Assembly (NCBI GenBank): GCA_041609895.1
Contig: JBFIPX010000001.1
Location: forward strand, 1 to 63,494
Direction: 5' to 3'
DNA: 63,494 bases
Origin: JAHHLP01 sp041609895
GTDB lineage: Bacteria > Bacteroidota > Rhodothermia > Rhodothermales > JABDKH01
The first letter of the stretch is position 1. Each line of letters opens with the position of its first letter. The position numbers and the translations under genes were made by a program. Below are positions 7,632-15,670 of the stretch, piece by piece. Below the pieces are notes generated by a model. It did not search any database. It saw nothing but the letters and a program-made list of their open reading frames with translations, and was not told the DNA's origin.

Positions 7632-7857
7632 TTGGATCCAGGTTTGAGGTAAGAAGATCCACCGTCGCGATTGCGACCATTTCTATCAGGCTGCGTATTG
7701 CCCTCCCGACGATTCTGACAATCGAGTCAACAATTTGACTCGCGTGACCTGACGCGTTTGCGACGATTTCAGCAGCAGGGTCCGAGTTGCGAGTCCGCAA
7801 ACAAGAGGGCGGCCAAAGAAGACCTTTCAGACGTTTGAGCGCAACGTTCCGTTGTCC

Positions 7858-8232
7858 TTACCACAGTGACTCAGCGATCGATCCACCGTGGAGCGTTTGC
7901 GGGTTGCAGTTGGAGATGATGTCCAGCATCTGCATGAAGTCGGCCCACGTCTCTTGCGCCTGCTGCCAATGATCAGCGATCCCCTCTGGCGACTCGTAGA
8001 TCTCGCTCAAAACGTACCTCACGTTGCCGGTCGGTTCCGATGTGGGATCCATCGGATTGCTGTGTTCCGGTCCCTTCGAGAAATTGTAGGCTAGAAGAGC
8101 TTTCGGCCCGTCGCGATGGTGCGACTCCGCCATCCAGGCCCCGTGGCTGGCCACGAGCCGATCAAGTTCTGCCACCTGGTCGGGAGTCGCCACGAATGTG
8201 ATCAAGAGTTGGGTCTTTCCTTTGTTTGCCAT
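7858..8232 (-). CDS. antibiotic biosynthesis monooxygenase-fold (ABM) protein, 124 aa
   Basis: The small cytoplasmic protein has the pattern of dimeric alpha/beta-barrel ABM or quinol-monooxygenase-like domains: a first strand LLITFVATP, a helix with LDRLVASHG, a LLAYNFS strand, a VLSEIYESPEGIADHWQ segment and a C-terminal strand. The start is set by CGGAGG nine bases before the ATG; the open frame extends further but has no ribosome site there. The C-terminal end is duplicated as a fragment at 3788-3871 in opposite orientation. The substrate cannot be told; many members act on quinones or bind small aromatics. Confidence 0.75.
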   Translation of the reverse strand: MANKGKTQLLITFVATPDQVAELDRLVASHGAWMAESHHRDGPKALLAYNFSKGPEHSNPMDPTSEPTGNVRYVLSEIYESPEGIADHWQQAQETWADFMQMLDIISNCNPQTLHGGSIAESLW

Positions 8233-8596
8233 CAGATTGTCCTCCGATACAGAGTTTCTACCAAGGGATTTACCTGGAAATTGCGAGGCACCGTGCCGCA
8301 AAGGTCTTTCTCGGCTCCAAAGAACTCAGCGGCGAAAGTGAATGTCGAAGTCTCCGCACGATAGCAACTACGTGCACGGGTTGCAACGACGAGGCGCCGC
8401 GTACCGTGAAGACTTCTCTCGGTGAACGCTAGAAAGTGCTGTCCGCGGTCCGTCGCCCACAATACCAGTGTGGAGTGCAATGTCTACCGCAAGGTTTCCG
8501 TATACTTGCGACCCTAAATACGAGAAGCCAATCCGGTTTGGGACGACCTCCGGATCTCCTCATATCACAAGCGAATCACAATATCCGAGAGAAGTC
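8233..8596. other. divergent intergenic region
   Basis: The region lies between divergently transcribed ABM-fold and secreted-protein genes. No gene is supported; a short GGCACGGTGCC palindrome lies near 8290. Promoters for both flanking genes are expected here but none is certain. Confidence 0.4.
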
Positions 8597-8986
8597 ATGA
8601 AATTAGTCCTTACCACGGTGCTAGCGGCCGTACTTTTTGTTGGCCTGTCCGCCTCAGCGATGCCGGACGATCGCGTTGTTGAAACGGTTGAGTGCAAGCT
8701 GAAGGAAGGAAAGACGATGGATGACGTTCATGCAGCGAACGGCAAATGGGTCAAGTTCATGAACGCCAACGTTGAAGGCGGTGACATCCAAAGTTATGTT
8801 CTGACGCCGCAGGTTGGCGGTATTGAACGCGGCTTGTTTATGTACGCCGATTCGTATCCCAATCTTGATTCCTGGGCAGCGGGCGACAAGGCGACTGACA
8901 TGGAAGCATACAAACCCATCCAGGAAGAGCTCCGCGCAGCGGCCGACTGTACGAAGAACTCTCTCTACAAGTCGAGGGCAAGCTAG
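8597..8986 (+). CDS. secreted dimeric alpha/beta-barrel-like protein, 129 aa
   Basis: A signal peptide (about 1-22, ending SASA) precedes a domain of about 105 residues with a strand VVETVECKL, a helix with VHAANGKWVKFMN, and further segments with LDSWAAGD. This layout resembles small ABM/Dabb-like folds and marine secreted proteins of unknown role. Two cysteines (about 36 and 121) could pair after export. The start is the ATG giving a good signal peptide; only a weak AGAGAAG lies upstream. It neighbours another ABM-fold gene, divergently transcribed. Confidence 0.7.
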   Translation: MKLVLTTVLAAVLFVGLSASAMPDDRVVETVECKLKEGKTMDDVHAANGKWVKFMNANVEGGDIQSYVLTPQVGGIERGLFMYADSYPNLDSWAAGDKATDMEAYKPIQEELRAAADCTKNSLYKSRAS

Positions 8987-9035
8987 GGCATCACGGTAGC
9001 CTTGCAAGCTACGCGCATTCCTGACACCGTGAGCC

Positions 9036-9080
9036 ATAGCAAGAGGCCCAAGCTGTACGTCAGCTTGGGCCTCTTGCTAT
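9036..9080. terminator. 20-bp perfect inverted repeat
   Basis: Bases 9036-9055 are exactly complementary to 9061-9080, with loop TACGT. It lies 50 bases after the stop of the gene at 8597-8986. The long perfect stem should stop or stabilise transcripts in either direction, although no clear T-run follows. Confidence 0.7.
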
Positions 9081-9179
9081 CGCGCCGTCACTCCGGTACT
9101 GGTTTTCACAATCGTGAAAGCTAACTTGACCAGTTGACTCGACCAGCACAAACCAAAACGGGTTAGAACCTCGACAGCG

Positions 9180-9743
9180 ATGAAGACAGCTTTCGTTTCC
9201 GTAGCGCTCACGATTGTATTGGGCGCTTGCTCAACAACCAGGTCCGTCCGTCCGATCGGGGCCACGGTCGATGTGGAGGCCGTCGACTCACGTGTCCAGG
9301 AGGGGGCGAGTCCGACCGCAGAGGACTACGCAGCGGCCCGTTCCTCATTCCTGTCGAAGATGTCGGACTTCCTGGCTGAGCAGCAGCGCGCAACCAGTAG
9401 CCCAAAGCGAAAAGTTAAATCTGTGATCGTCGGCGCGGGAAGCGTGCTGAGCATTGGTGGACTTGTCGCGAGCTTCATCGTGAAGGACGAGGATCAGCGC
9501 TCGACGATCGCTCAGGCGTCGGCGAGTGTGGGAGCGGTCGCCGGAATTGTCGGGCTGATACCAGCGGGGGGCGGCGTGTCGGGAGCGACGGCGGCAGTCA
9601 CGTACCTCGAGTCAGAGCTGCCCCGGTTTGAGGAGCGATGGATGGCGACGAAGGATTCCATTGCGACCGAGGAATGGCAGTTCTTCATTTCTGACTGCCG
9701 ACACATCGAAGCGACGGCGGCCGAACTTCAGGCAATCGAATAG
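9180..9743 (+). CDS. lipoprotein with internal glycine-rich hydrophobic segments, 187 aa
   Basis: The lipobox VLGAC gives lipidated Cys17. A polar linker with a helical part (about 50-80) is followed by two Gly/Ala/Val-rich hydrophobic stretches (about 82-100 and 115-140). A helical C-terminus with cysteine follows. The hydrophobic segments could insert into a membrane or pack as a glycine zipper, as in the lipoprotein at 575-1393. No family is recognised. The gene is isolated, and its ribosome site is weak (ACCTCGACAG). Confidence 0.75.
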   Translation: MKTAFVSVALTIVLGACSTTRSVRPIGATVDVEAVDSRVQEGASPTAEDYAAARSSFLSKMSDFLAEQQRATSSPKRKVKSVIVGAGSVLSIGGLVASFIVKDEDQRSTIAQASASVGAVAGIVGLIPAGGGVSGATAAVTYLESELPRFEERWMATKDSIATEEWQFFISDCRHIEATAAELQAIE

Positions 9744-9801
9744 GTCAAGGTGCCCGTCGCGGAACGTCCGAGTCGAATCGAGAGAAGCCGACAAACCCGC
9801 C

Positions 9802-9890
9802 ATGTCAAAAGGTGACTTGGAATTTCGGGCCGCTGGTCGCGGCGACGTCCGAAGCATAGTACGTCTTCTGGTCGATGACCCGCTTGGGGG
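9802..9890 (+). pseudogene. N-terminal fragment of a GNAT acetyltransferase
   Basis: After an ATG, about 30 codons encode the start of a GNAT N-acetyltransferase: EFRAAGRGDVRSIVRLLVDD followed by PLGG. The usual PLG-then-acceptor region is lost, and the frame runs into unrelated sequence and stops at 9942. Only the first strand and helix of the fold remain, so the product cannot bind acetyl-CoA. Confidence 0.65.
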
Positions 9891-10028
9891 TTGTATCGAT
9901 ACTCAGACATTGCGGCTGGATTCAACACGTATGTTGGAGTAGACCCTATCTTGGAAACCGTCCGGAGTGCTCCCCGCTATGAAGACTATCTGTCCCATAT
10001 TGGACTCGAGGAACTTTCTACACGATGA
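9891..10028 (+). pseudogene. C-terminal relic of a TPR/adenylate-cyclase-like gene
   Basis: In a second frame the sequence encodes YVGVDPILETVRSAPRYEDY and then LSHIGLEELSTR before a TGA. This matches the typical C-terminus of long TPR proteins associated with TolB, kinase or adenylate-cyclase domains, where VDP..D.LRSDPRF..LL..IGL recurs. It directly abuts the GNAT fragment in another frame, so a deletion probably joined two genes. It ends 21 bases before the convergent S9 peptidase gene. Confidence 0.55.
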
Positions 10029-10049
10029 CGGTTCCGGACGAACCACTTT

Positions 10050-12182
10050 TCAATCGGACGTGGTCGAGTCTCGATACTTGTCAAACCACGCCAGAGTGTA
10101 GGCTACCTTCGCAATTAACTGGCTGGGCCTGCGCGCAATGTTGTGAGCGGCACCGGGTATCTTCACTAACGCGGTGTCGATCTTGCGGAAGGTAAGGGCG
10201 TGGTAGAGTTGTTTCGCTTCGGATAATGGTGTCCGCAGGTCGTCTGCACCCACCATGACCATCGTAGGCGTGGTCACGTTGCCGGCCAGCGAGATGGGGG
10301 ACTCCTCCAGGTAGGCCTCGGGGTTTTCCCACGGGCTTCCGGGATAGCGATAGTCGTGGTAGTACATCCAATTGTCGGCCACCAGTACCTTGGAATACCA
10401 GTTCATGACAGGTTTGGTCACGACAGCGGCGCGGAAACGATTGGTCGATCCGACAATCCATGCGGTCATCGTGCCGCCCGCGCTACCTCCGGTCACAAAG
10501 AGCTGCTGCGGGTCGATGTATCCGTTCTCCAGCACGGCGTCGACTCCGCTCATAAGGTCGTGGTAGTCGCCGCCCGGGTAGTCGTGGTGCAGCAGGTTGG
10601 CGAACTCCTCGCCATAGCCGGTGCTGCCCCTCGGGTTTGCATACAGGACGACGTAGTCTGCTGCCGCGTAGAGTTGGATCTCCGGTGAGAAATGCGGTCC
10701 GTAGGCGCTTATAGGCCCACCATGTATTTCGAGGAGAAACGGATAGCGGCCGTCGGGGTCGAAATCGGGCGGCTTGACAAGCCAACCCTGAATCAGACGG
10801 TCGTCCGGCGACGAGGTCCACGTGATGGATTCCACATGCCCCAACGCGCGATCGGCGAGGAGGTCTTCGTTGAGGCCCGTGAGGACGCGTTCATCCAAGG
10901 TTCCGTTTCGCAGGACAGCTACGTCCGCAGGACGCGTCGACAGGCTGTGCGTGTATGCCACCGAGCCATTCTCGGATACCGTGAAGGATCCGCCGATGTA
11001 CGGGCGACCGATTACGGTACCGCCCATCCGATCGACCAGCGGACTCAGCTTGCCGTCTAGCGAAAGGCGAGCGACCTGCCTCAACCCGGCGTCCTGGTAG
11101 CTCACGTAGAGATCGTCCCCGCCCGGATTCCATAGCACCGATTCGAAGCTGACATCATGATTCCCCGTTAGTAAGCGACGCTCGCTCCCATCGAGGTTCA
11201 TGATGTAGACATCGGTATTCTGAAAGGTCGTCACACGGTCGTCGAATCCCAGATATGCGATGTGGCGTCCGCTGGGAGAGACAGCCGGCCGTCTGTCCGG
11301 TCCGTTCCGATAAGTCAGGGCTACGATCTTCTTGTCGGTGAGCAATACTACGTGCACCTCCGATTCAAGGTGATCGTGCTCCCAGTTTTCTATCCGGTTG
11401 GCCGAGAAGACAAGACCGGTCCCATCGGGCAGCCAACTTGGTGTTTCGCCGTGCTGATAGTCTCCCGAAGTCACCTGTCGTGGCGTGCCGCCCTCCGACG
11501 GCAAGACGAACAGATGGCGGTACCCCGGCTCAATGTAACCGCTGCCATCTGCCTCGTGTCTAGCACGCGTGATGACCCTCGGCTTTTCAGCCCACGCCGC
11601 ACCATCAGGAGCCGATGGCAGCTTGACGTCCAGACTTGGCTCGTCCTCCGGAACGAGCATCGAGAAAGCCAGCTTTGAGCCATCGGGAGACCGCGAAAGT
11701 CCAGAAGGAGAGCGCTCCAGCTGGGTGAGTCGGGCTGTCTGTCCGGTGTCCATCCACTGAACAAAGATCTCTGCACCGGCCTCGGTCCCGCGGACGTAGG
11801 CCAGGCGCGTACCATCGGGCGACCAGCGGGGTGACGACTCGTTGCCTTCGTGGAGGGTCAGCTTGCGGTGACCCGTGCCATCAGTCGCGACGATCCACAA
11901 ACGCCGCTGCCTGCGGTCGTTCATGATGTCCATTCCATTGCGCACGTAGACTATATGCCGTCCGTCGGCGCTGATTTGCGGTTCGGTGGCCCACTCGAGC
12001 TGAAAGACGTCATCGCGTGAAAACCGTTGAGCAGGCTGACCAAGTGCCGGCACCGCAGCAGCCAGCGCATAGATGACGGCCAGCACCACCAGAACTCGCG
12101 CGATCGACGGAGTTGAGGTCCAAAAACTTACTTGCCAGGTCCCAAAAGAATCTCGATATGCTGCCCTGCGTGTTGGAGCCAT
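10050..12182 (-). CDS. S9 family prolyl-oligopeptidase-type peptidase, 710 aa
   Basis: An N-terminal hydrophobic segment (about 29-49, ending ALGQ) suggests export. Residues about 60-440 form a TolB/DPP-IV-like beta-propeller with repeated WSPDG, WLPDG and SPSGR motifs. The C-terminal alpha/beta hydrolase has nucleophile Ser567 in GGSAGG, Asp648 in GADDLRTP and His680 in GAAHN. It would release dipeptides or acyl-amino acids from oligopeptides in the periplasm. Length fits the acylaminoacyl-peptidase group. The start is uncertain: no ribosome site is visible and the signal peptide would work better from a start about 20 codons further in. Confidence 0.9.
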   Translation of the reverse strand: MAPTRRAAYRDSFGTWQVSFWTSTPSIARVLVVLAVIYALAAAVPALGQPAQRFSRDDVFQLEWATEPQISADGRHIVYVRNGMDIMNDRRQRRLWIVATDGTGHRKLTLHEGNESSPRWSPDGTRLAYVRGTEAGAEIFVQWMDTGQTARLTQLERSPSGLSRSPDGSKLAFSMLVPEDEPSLDVKLPSAPDGAAWAEKPRVITRARHEADGSGYIEPGYRHLFVLPSEGGTPRQVTSGDYQHGETPSWLPDGTGLVFSANRIENWEHDHLESEVHVVLLTDKKIVALTYRNGPDRRPAVSPSGRHIAYLGFDDRVTTFQNTDVYIMNLDGSERRLLTGNHDVSFESVLWNPGGDDLYVSYQDAGLRQVARLSLDGKLSPLVDRMGGTVIGRPYIGGSFTVSENGSVAYTHSLSTRPADVAVLRNGTLDERVLTGLNEDLLADRALGHVESITWTSSPDDRLIQGWLVKPPDFDPDGRYPFLLEIHGGPISAYGPHFSPEIQLYAAADYVVLYANPRGSTGYGEEFANLLHHDYPGGDYHDLMSGVDAVLENGYIDPQQLFVTGGSAGGTMTAWIVGSTNRFRAAVVTKPVMNWYSKVLVADNWMYYHDYRYPGSPWENPEAYLEESPISLAGNVTTPTMVMVGADDLRTPLSEAKQLYHALTFRKIDTALVKIPGAAHNIARRPSQLIAKVAYTLAWFDKYRDSTTSD

Positions 12183-12216
12183 CCGGCGGACTGCTGTTCC
12201 GAAAGGGTAGGGAAGT

Positions 12217-13785
12217 TTACTTTACGACTACCATGCGTCTCGTCTCGACATAGCCATTCGCCTCGAGACGGTAGTAGTAGATACCGCCGGGAAGATCCGA
12301 GACATCGACTTGTTTCTCGTGAACGCCGGGTGCCATTCTGTCGGACAGAACGTCCTTGACGCGGCGACCCAGCACGTCGACCAGGAACAACCGCACGTCA
12401 CTTGCGACCGGCAGTTCAAACGCAACGATGGTCGAAAGCATGGCAGGGTTGGGTCTGTTCTGCTGAAGTCGATACGCCGACCGAACGGTCTCTGCGGGCT
12501 CGACATTCACAGACCTCGCGAACTTGAAGAGGTATGCCGATCCTGCAAGCGTGCCATTGTCATTTTCGTCGAATGGCATACCCATGATTGCCCCATCGCC
12601 GTCCAGCGACACCGACAGCGGAAACCGGTCATACGGTGCGCCATCACCTGCCATCAGCTTACCCTCTTGTACCCAGCGCTCTCCATCGAAGCGGAATGCG
12701 TATGCCGATCCGGATCGCGCACCGTTCTCGTTGTTGTCAGCGTTGGCGGCCACAATGATACGCGAGCCACTGACAGTCACCTGTCCGCCAAACTGGTCTC
12801 CGGATTCGGCGTCGTCCGCGACGAGTTTCTGTTCCTCGTTCCACTGGCTTCCGTCATGTCGAAACGTGTAAGCGGCTCCCGACTCGACACCGGGCGTGTG
12901 ATCGCCCTTCCACGCTCCTCCGACGATGCGATTGCCATCAATTGCCACGGAGGCTCCAAAAAAATCACCGGCTGCTCCGTCACTCGCGAGGACCTTCTCC
13001 TCCAGGACCCAAGTGCACGCCTCAGTTAGCCGACAACCCGATCGACGAAAGATGTATATCGCCCCGGCGTTCATTCCATTCACGTTGTCGTTCCTGGGCG
13101 CGCCAATTACAATGCGAGTTCCCTGGATCGCTACGGAGTTTGCAAATCGATCTGCCATTGCCGGGTCGTGCGGCTCCAATTCCTGCTCCTCGATCCAACC
13201 GGTTCCGTCATGTCGAAAGACGTAGGCAGTGCCGGACATCATGGGAGTCATCCCACCGGTGTCTCCCATAGGCGAACCGACGACCATGAGATTGCCATCC
13301 ATCGCTATGCTGTGGCCGAAGGCGTCATAGGCCTCAGCGTCACTCGCGGTGATGGCATGCTCGAGGTTCCAGTGTTCGCCGTCGAATGCAAATAGATAGG
13401 CTGAACCTGCGCCAACCCCCTTGTCGTTTGAATCCTCGGGTGCGCCCACCGCGACGCGCATACCGCTTCCCGCCACGGCAAAGCCGAATCTGTCGCCCGT
13501 CACGCCCGAAGCCAGCTTCTGGTACTCTTGCCACTCGCACATTCCGGCATCGCACAGGTGGCGGAGCACGTAGGCTGCACCCTCGGTCTTGCTCGTACCA
13601 ACTACTGCAAGGTCCCCTCGGAGCGAGACCGACATGCCGAAGAAATCGTTCTGGCTGCCGTCTGCCGGCATGACTTTCTGTTGACTTTGAGCGGCAGCCG
13701 TAACGGTAGAACCGACCATGAACGCCAGGACGATGACTCCGCTCAATACCTGTCGTATCATGAACCCGCACCGGTGGTGTTTCAT
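12217..13785 (-). CDS. FG-GAP repeat protein with T9SS sorting domain, about 522 aa
   Basis: A signal peptide is followed by about seven repeats of roughly 55 residues. Each has a core like D.FG.SV...G..VVGAP and GSAYLF or GAAYTF. These are FG-GAP/integrin-alpha-type blades that together form a seven-bladed propeller. The last 80 residues are a T9SS sorting domain (LQQNRPNPAML, then GIYYYRLEANGYVETRRMVVVK). The protein should be released to or displayed on the surface, with a likely ligand-binding or adhesive role. The start at 13785 gives the best signal peptide; ribosome sites are weak. Confidence 0.85.
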   Translation of the reverse strand: MKHHRCGFMIRQVLSGVIVLAFMVGSTVTAAAQSQQKVMPADGSQNDFFGMSVSLRGDLAVVGTSKTEGAAYVLRHLCDAGMCEWQEYQKLASGVTGDRFGFAVAGSGMRVAVGAPEDSNDKGVGAGSAYLFAFDGEHWNLEHAITASDAEAYDAFGHSIAMDGNLMVVGSPMGDTGGMTPMMSGTAYVFRHDGTGWIEEQELEPHDPAMADRFANSVAIQGTRIVIGAPRNDNVNGMNAGAIYIFRRSGCRLTEACTWVLEEKVLASDGAAGDFFGASVAIDGNRIVGGAWKGDHTPGVESGAAYTFRHDGSQWNEEQKLVADDAESGDQFGGQVTVSGSRIIVAANADNNENGARSGSAYAFRFDGERWVQEGKLMAGDGAPYDRFPLSVSLDGDGAIMGMPFDENDNGTLAGSAYLFKFARSVNVEPAETVRSAYRLQQNRPNPAMLSTIVAFELPVASDVRLFLVDVLGRRVKDVLSDRMAPGVHEKQVDVSDLPGGIYYYRLEANGYVETRRMVVVK

Positions 13786-14195
13786 CTTGCCAACCCACAA
13801 AGCAACTCGCACGCGGTTAGATTGTCAATAGGTCGCCTCGTCTTTATGTGGCACATGCCGGTTCTCCTTCACTCCGTTTCGGGCCAAACGGCACTGGTGC
13901 CGGGATCGAGGCCGCACCAGATTCATCTGTAGCCGAACAGAAGAAGCTTTAGGTCCGGTGCTATACACGATGGTATCCGACGCGAAAGTGAATCGCGTCG
14001 TCATGTACAGAGTCCTAAGTCGATTGAACCGGTTTATTATTTCTGGCCGCTCTGTAGGTGAACCGCGAGATGTCACGAACGGGTCTTGTGGTGATCAGCC
14101 TCAACTCATGTATACTCTCTGCGCGCGCCTTCGGACGTGGAGTGACCGTAACGGGCGCGCATCAAGACGATGGCTCTGAGCTAAAGAATGCGGTA
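13786..14195. other. divergent intergenic region
   Basis: No gene is supported between the FG-GAP protein and the GH109-like gene. The region contains an AT-rich stretch near 14030-14040 that could serve a promoter. Open frames here have poor codon character. Confidence 0.4.
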
Positions 14196-15566
14196 ATGAA
14201 TCGAAGAGATTTTTTTAGAACCGGTGCAGCAGCAGGATTGGCGTTGTCCATGCCGTCAACACAAACTGATTGGCGGACGTCGATGAACTCTCCGTCGACC
14301 TTGGATGACGTTCCAGTCCGGATCGGTATCATCGGGGTTGGCCTTCGAGGCCGAGAGCACCTGCGTCTCGCTTTGCGGCGAGAAGACACGAATATCGTCG
14401 CCATCTGCGACATCGATCCGAAGGCGATCGAGTTGTCGCAGGAGATGCTCCGCACTTCCGGCAAGAAGGAGGCGGTCGAGTATTCGGACGGTGATCTCGC
14501 ATTTCTCCAGATGGTCGAGCGAGACGATCTCCACGGAGTCATCATTGCGACACCGTGGCGTTGGCACGCGCGAATGGCGATTGCAGCAATGCGGGCCGGC
14601 AAGTACGCAGGACTCGAGGTGCCGGCTGCAGTTACAGCTGACGAGTGCTGGGATCTCGTCGACGTATCGGAGGATACGGGGATGCCGTGCATGATCCTCG
14701 AGAACGTGTGCTACCGTCGCGACGTCATGGCCATACTCAACATGGTCCGTCAGGGTCTGTTCGGAGAGCTCGTGCATCTGGAATGCGGATACCAGCACGA
14801 CCTGCGTCGAGTCAAGTTCAATGACGGTGTGCAGCCGTACGGTGGCGGCGTGGAGTTCGGTGCGAAAGGGTTTTCCGAGGCCCGATGGCGTACGCTGCAC
14901 TCGGTGAAACGTAATGGCGATCTCTATCCGACTCATGGGATCGGACCGGTTGCGACCATGATCGACGTCAACCGAGGCAACCGGTTCGTTTCGCTTACGT
15001 CAACGGCATCAAAGTCGCGCGGGCTGCATCATTACATTGTGGATAAGGCCGGAGAAAATCATCCAAATGCGCAGGTTCGATTCAAACTTGGAGACGTGGT
15101 CACGACGGTGATTCGGTGTGCGAATGAGGAGACGATCGTCGTCCGGCACGACACCAATCTACCCAGACCGTACTCGCTGGGATTCAGGGTCCAGGGTGTA
15201 CGAGGCATCTGGATGGACGTCAACGATGGCATTTATCTTGAAGGCAAATCGCCAGGCCAAGGTTGGGAGCCGGCCGGACCGTACCTCGAGGAATACGATC
15301 ACCCGTTATGGCAGCGATACGCGTCGCTAGCCGAGGGAGCGGGGCACGGAGGTATGGACTTTTTTGTTCTGAATGCTTTCATCGAGTCCGTGAAGCGGCG
15401 AGAGCCGGTGCCTTTCGATGTTTACGATGCAGCGTCGTGGAGCGTTATTTCCGCGCTGTCAGAGCGGTCGATTGCAGCCGGAGGCGACCCGCAGGAGTTT
15501 CCAGACTTCACCCGCGGCCGATGGCTCGACAGGAAGCCGGTCTTTGACCTCGCGGATACTAACTGA
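14196..15566 (+). CDS. Gfo/Idh/MocA oxidoreductase of the GH109 type with Tat signal, 456 aa
   Basis: The start MNRRDFFRTGAAAG is a Tat signal (RRDFF), so the enzyme is exported folded with its cofactor. An NAD-binding Rossmann fold begins with GIIGVGLRG at about residues 46-54. EVPAAV (about 143-148) replaces the usual EKP of sugar dehydrogenases, as in glycoside hydrolase family 109. THGIGP (His247) matches the conserved catalytic region of that family, whose members remove alpha-N-acetylgalactosamine using NAD. Length is that expected for GH109. A convergent glycosylasparaginase gene lies next door, which fits glycoprotein degradation. Activity is inferred from family features. Confidence 0.85.
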   Translation: MNRRDFFRTGAAAGLALSMPSTQTDWRTSMNSPSTLDDVPVRIGIIGVGLRGREHLRLALRREDTNIVAICDIDPKAIELSQEMLRTSGKKEAVEYSDGDLAFLQMVERDDLHGVIIATPWRWHARMAIAAMRAGKYAGLEVPAAVTADECWDLVDVSEDTGMPCMILENVCYRRDVMAILNMVRQGLFGELVHLECGYQHDLRRVKFNDGVQPYGGGVEFGAKGFSEARWRTLHSVKRNGDLYPTHGIGPVATMIDVNRGNRFVSLTSTASKSRGLHHYIVDKAGENHPNAQVRFKLGDVVTTVIRCANEETIVVRHDTNLPRPYSLGFRVQGVRGIWMDVNDGIYLEGKSPGQGWEPAGPYLEEYDHPLWQRYASLAEGAGHGGMDFFVLNAFIESVKRREPVPFDVYDAASWSVISALSERSIAAGGDPQEFPDFTRGRWLDRKPVFDLADTN

Positions 15567-15670
15567 TCAACACTGCAGCGGTAGGATGAGTCCGGTACGC
15601 GTTGTTTCCGTTTGATAGCGTGTTCTGGTTCTGAAGGGGCAGGGTAGCGCGATCCTAGTGAATCCCGTTT

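Larger units (their letters stand above)
7174..7857. other. gene-poor region with repeat and tRNA remnant
   Basis: No protein gene is supported. The region holds the second 43-bp repeat (7505-7547), a tRNA-Leu 3' fragment (7570-7631) and a degenerate GGAAACCCTGA box near 7404-7416. Within the repeat, a 12-bp unit ACTGCCTACAGA/T occurs twice in tandem. The features fit a former integration boundary. Confidence 0.5.

Noticed and set aside
7576..7800. Minus-strand open frame of 74 codons
   Set aside because: It starts at a TTG without ribosome site and ends inside the tRNA fragment.
7858..8986. Integron gene-cassette arrangement in the 1-10 kb accessory region
   Set aside because: Genes point in both directions and no attC-like paired inverse core sites or integron integrase were found.
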